Assembly: GCA_026392135.1 (NCBI GenBank)
Contig: JAPLCR010000126.1
Location: 1-8,863, forward strand
Source: Armatimonadota bacterium
GTDB lineage: Bacteria > Armatimonadota > Chthonomonadetes > Chthonomonadales > Chthonomonadaceae
Direction of reading: 5' to 3'
Length of the DNA stretch: 8,863 nucleotides
The notes beneath the pieces were generated by a model, which saw only the letters and a list, made by a program, of their open reading frames with translations, did not search any database and was not told where the DNA came from. The position numbers and the translations under genes are program-made. Below, one piece after another: positions 6,616 through 8,863 of this stretch; within the stretch, counting starts at the first letter, position 1, and each line of letters starts with the position of its first letter.

Positions 6616-8139
6616 TTACCGTGCCGCCGCAAGAGTAGCTGTCTTCGCCATCACATCCTCAAGAACACACTCTGCTGCCACCTGCCCCGACATCAAGACC
6701 ATGGGAACTCCTGCCCCCGGATTGACGCTGCCGCCCGCAAAATAGAGTCCGGAGATGTGTGGGCTTCGGTTACCTGTCTTAAAGGCAGATGTTAACCCGC
6801 GCTTTGTGACCACACCATATATCGCGCCTCTATTTACCCAGTAGAGCTTCTCTAAGTCTACGGGCGTTATCATTCGCTCAGTTTCGATAGAGTCGCTCAA
6901 GCCCTCCATTCCGCACCGCTCCATCTTCTTGACAATAGTGTCGCGATACGCTTTTGCGTTCTTCTCCCAGTTATACTCTGAAGAGATATAGGGCGTATGA
7001 ACGAGCGCATACACCGCTTCACAGTCTGGAGGGGCAACACTAGGGTCTGTGCGAGAAGGAACCGCAAGGTAGATAGTAGGGTCATGATGGGGAATGTGGC
7101 GCTCGTAGATATCGCGAAACTCTGCATCAGAATCTGCCGAGAACATAAAGTCGTGATGAAGCAGGTTCGGGAATCGTTTTTTACACCCTAAGTAGAGAAC
7201 TACGCCAGAGCAGGCAGGCTCTAGTTTCGCGGCGTTCTTCTGTAGATACTGCTCCGAATCTTTGCCCGGAAGCAGATCTCGAAAAGTGTACACAATATCA
7301 GAATTTGCCACCACTGCCTCTGCCGGATAGAGTTGACCTCCGTTCGTGATAATGCCCATCACTTTGCCGTTAGACACTTCAATCTTCTCTACAGCGGTGT
7401 CGGTGTACACCTCTACCCCCAACTCATCGCAGAGCTTTGTGAGAGCGCGTGCAATGGCTCCCGTGCCGCCCATGGGATACCAACAGCCGTAGCCTATCTG
7501 CACCCATGGAATGAGGCAGAGTATCGCAGGAGCGATGAAAGGCGATGAGCCGACATACTGTACGAAATGCTCAAAAAGTTGGGCAAGGCGTGGGTCTTTG
7601 AAATGCTTCTGAATAGCCTGGTGCATAGAGGTCATCGGGTCGATTGAGACGGCGAGAGAGAGACTCTGTGGTCCCATCGTTCCGGCTTTCATCACATCTG
7701 TCAGCGATCCCCACGGTTTCCAGAAGAACCACTTATCCGAAATATCGTACATCTTATGCGAGTAACTGAGAAACTGAAGGTAGTTCGCCATCTCTTCCGG
7801 CGCAAACTTCGCCATCTCTGCAACCGCGCCCTCCAACGAACTATAAAGGTCAAATTGACTGCCATCGGCAAATAGCGTCCGCCACTGTGGGTCGAGAGAG
7901 ACCATCTGAAGGTAGTCGCTCATGCGCCTGCCAACGCTTGCGAAAAGGCGCTCAAGAACGGCGGGCATAGTGATGATGGTCGGGCCCATATCGAAGGTAT
8001 AGCCCTCGGACTGCCAGAGGTTCATCTTGCCCCCCAGATGGCTGTTCTTCTCAAAGATAGAGACCTTATGCCCCTCGCCTGCTAGTCGAATGGCGGACGC
8101 AAGTCCTGCCAACCCTCCGCCTACTATGTGTACCCTCAT
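6616..8139 (-). CDS. crtP: Carotenoid oxidase/desaturase of the CrtI/CrtN/CrtP family, CrtP-like
   Basis: A full-length 507-residue FAD enzyme of the phytoene-desaturase family. The N-terminus has the dinucleotide fold VHIVGGGLAGLASAIRLA with Glu30 ending the second strand and LGGKMNLWQ. The C-terminus has the FAD-closing motif GLYFAGGSVNPGAGVP (464-479). Several stretches recall S. aureus CrtP (4,4'-diaponeurosporene oxygenase) more than CrtI: MSDYLQMV, PQWRTLFADG, QYVGSSPFIAPA, LEPACSGVVLYLG, HHDPTIYL and NRGAIYGVV. CrtP-type enzymes oxidise a terminal methyl of the carotenoid to an aldehyde, and the adjoining aldehyde dehydrogenase fits that. I compare from memory, so a desaturase role is not excluded. 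ATG 8139 is favoured, with AAGGAG 9 nt upstream (8149-8154); ATG 8145 is only 3 nt from it. The acyltransferase follows after 4 nt, so the genes are co-transcribed. Confidence 0.88.
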   Translation of the reverse strand: MRVHIVGGGLAGLASAIRLAGEGHKVSIFEKNSHLGGKMNLWQSEGYTFDMGPTIITMPAVLERLFASVGRRMSDYLQMVSLDPQWRTLFADGSQFDLYSSLEGAVAEMAKFAPEEMANYLQFLSYSHKMYDISDKWFFWKPWGSLTDVMKAGTMGPQSLSLAVSIDPMTSMHQAIQKHFKDPRLAQLFEHFVQYVGSSPFIAPAILCLIPWVQIGYGCWYPMGGTGAIARALTKLCDELGVEVYTDTAVEKIEVSNGKVMGIITNGGQLYPAEAVVANSDIVYTFRDLLPGKDSEQYLQKNAAKLEPACSGVVLYLGCKKRFPNLLHHDFMFSADSDAEFRDIYERHIPHHDPTIYLAVPSRTDPSVAPPDCEAVYALVHTPYISSEYNWEKNAKAYRDTIVKKMERCGMEGLSDSIETERMITPVDLEKLYWVNRGAIYGVVTKRGLTSAFKTGNRSPHISGLYFAGGSVNPGAGVPMVLMSGQVAAECVLEDVMAKTATLAAAR

Positions 8140-8148
8140 CGTCATTTT

Positions 8149-8154
8149 CTCCTT
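8149..8154 (-). promoter_or_regulatory. Ribosome binding site of the CrtP-like gene
   Basis: The minus strand reads AAGGAG, 9 nt before ATG 8139 and 3 nt before ATG 8145. This favours the downstream ATG, which starts directly at MRVHIVGGG. Confidence 0.7.
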
Positions 8155-8192
8155 TTCGTAACTACTCAAGGGCGTTTGAACCTTACCTCTCC

Positions 8193-8207
8193 TCTCCAAT
8201 AAGGAGA
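8193..8207 (-). other. Small hairpin in the gap between aldehyde dehydrogenase and CrtP-like genes
   Basis: TCTCC and GGAGA pair around a 5-nt A/T loop in the 84-nt gap 8140-8223. On the minus strand a TTTTT run precedes the stem rather than following it, so it is not a terminator and read-through into the carotenoid genes is expected. No convincing promoter is visible in this gap. Confidence 0.25.
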
Positions 8208-8223
8208 AAAAGGGCGGAGAGCA

Positions 8224-8863
8224 CTACGCCTTTTCTTGAAACGCCTTCATCTCTTCTCGCCACCTGTTTGCAGAGCGAAGCAGCTCTGGAATGGTTCGCC
8301 ACCCCCCGCGGGAGCGGAGGGTAATAATTCCCTTGAGTACCCCCTCTGTTGCGAGCAGATAGGGGAAATGGTGTCGCCTCACACCCTGCGCTGAATGTGC
8401 CACTACTGCCTTCCTCACAATAAACTCTTCCAGTCCAAGCTCCCCTCTCTGTTTCCCAAAACCGCTCGCACTCACTCCCCCAAACGACACTGTAGGGTCT
8501 GCGGCATCCAAAAGCACACTATTAATGGAGACCAGCCCAACCTGAAGTTCACTTGCAATACGCCTTCCTGAAGATAGGTCTTGTGTCCATACCGACGCGC
8601 CTAAGCCAAAATCGGTGGAGTTCGCTCTACAAATAGCCTCACTCTCATCCGCTACTCTGCACACACACACAACAGGCGCAAAAACCTCCTCGGCTACAAT
8701 CTCCATATCCTCTCGACAGTCGGCGAGAAGCGTTGGTAGATAGTAATACCCTCCTCTTGAAAGGTCAAACGCGCCGCCGTGCAGTAGCCTCGCCCCCTGC
8801 GTCAACGCGCTGTCTACCAGCCTGTGACACCTCTCTCGCGCAACAGCGGTACGTAGAGGAGTC
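8224..8863 (-). CDS. Aldehyde dehydrogenase, C-terminal part (carotenoid-aldehyde type, CrtNc/AldH-like)
   Basis: The frame is open to the right edge and holds the last 212 residues of an NAD(P)-dependent aldehyde dehydrogenase. Visible family marks are EEVFAPVV, containing the conserved Glu and Phe that bind the nicotinamide ribose, then DFGLGASVWTQDL and INSVLLDAADPTVSFGG followed by SGFGKQRGELGLEEF. The catalytic cysteine and the coenzyme-binding core would lie to the right of the window. The stretch ADPTVSFGG...SGFG..RG..GL.E recalls aldehyde dehydrogenases of carotenoid clusters (CrtNc in Bacillus/Planococcus, AldH for staphyloxanthin), which oxidise the terminal carotenoid aldehyde to the acid. 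It is followed 84 nt later in the same direction by the CrtP-like oxidase, the enzyme that would supply its substrate. Family certain; carotenoid specificity inferred from motif and neighbourhood. Confidence 0.9.
   Translation of the reverse strand, partial: TPLRTAVARERCHRLVDSALTQGARLLHGGAFDLSRGGYYYLPTLLADCREDMEIVAEEVFAPVVCVCRVADESEAICRANSTDFGLGASVWTQDLSSGRRIASELQVGLVSINSVLLDAADPTVSFGGVSASGFGKQRGELGLEEFIVRKAVVAHSAQGVRRHHFPYLLATEGVLKGIITLRSRGGWRTIPELLRSANRWREEMKAFQEKA

Noticed and set aside
6616..8139. Assignment as phytoene desaturase CrtI
   Set aside because: The internal motifs and the neighbouring aldehyde dehydrogenase, glycosyltransferase and acyltransferase fit a CrtP/CrtNb-type oxidase better, though the families are close and desaturase activity is not excluded.
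8193..8207. Terminator between aldehyde dehydrogenase and CrtP-like genes
   Set aside because: The stem is only 5 bp, and the T-run lies before it in the direction of transcription.
1..8863. CRISPR arrays, tRNA genes, insertion sequences
   Set aside because: No regularly spaced repeats, cloverleaf-like segments, transposase motifs or flanking target duplications were seen by eye on either strand.

Overview
This window reads as a bacterial chromosome piece of moderate GC, with tightly packed genes, clear AGGAG-type ribosome binding sites and several TTG start codons. The gene set is consistent with a pigmented, possibly Armatimonadota-like or related environmental bacterium. That placement is a weak inference, because no rRNA or taxonomic marker is present. 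I see no transposase, integrase, tRNA or CRISPR array.

Left end (1-783): the first 11 codons of a leftward gene with a strong ribosome binding site run off the edge. Behind it lie a hairpin and a textbook rho-independent terminator, which closes a leftward S74/endosialidase-chaperone gene. That gene is beheaded. Its recognisable homology stops near position 572, and right there begins a rightward 3' fragment of an unrelated TPR-like protein (about 580-783). Two gene remnants thus meet head to head, which looks like an old rearrangement scar.

Middle (784-3060, rightward): a promoter with a perfect TATAAT box precedes a 12-helix ANKH/MATE-like membrane transporter. After a leader with two hairpins comes a complete arylamine N-acetyltransferase with an intact Cys-His-Asp triad.

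Right part (3129-8863, all leftward): a carotenoid end-group tailoring cassette. In transcription order it holds an aldehyde dehydrogenase (cut by the window edge), a CrtP-type carotenoid oxidase of the CrtI/CrtN/CrtP family, a PlsC-type acyltransferase, a family-2 glycosyltransferase, and an atypical SDR-DUF2867 protein broken by one frameshift. The first four match the logic of staphyloxanthin-type pathways: oxidise a terminal methyl to the aldehyde, oxidise that to the acid, glycosylate, then acylate the sugar. CruC/CruD of green sulfur bacteria are comparable for the last two steps. Spacings of 4 and 8 nt between the three core genes argue for one operon, whose promoter and any synthase or desaturase genes would lie to the right of the window.
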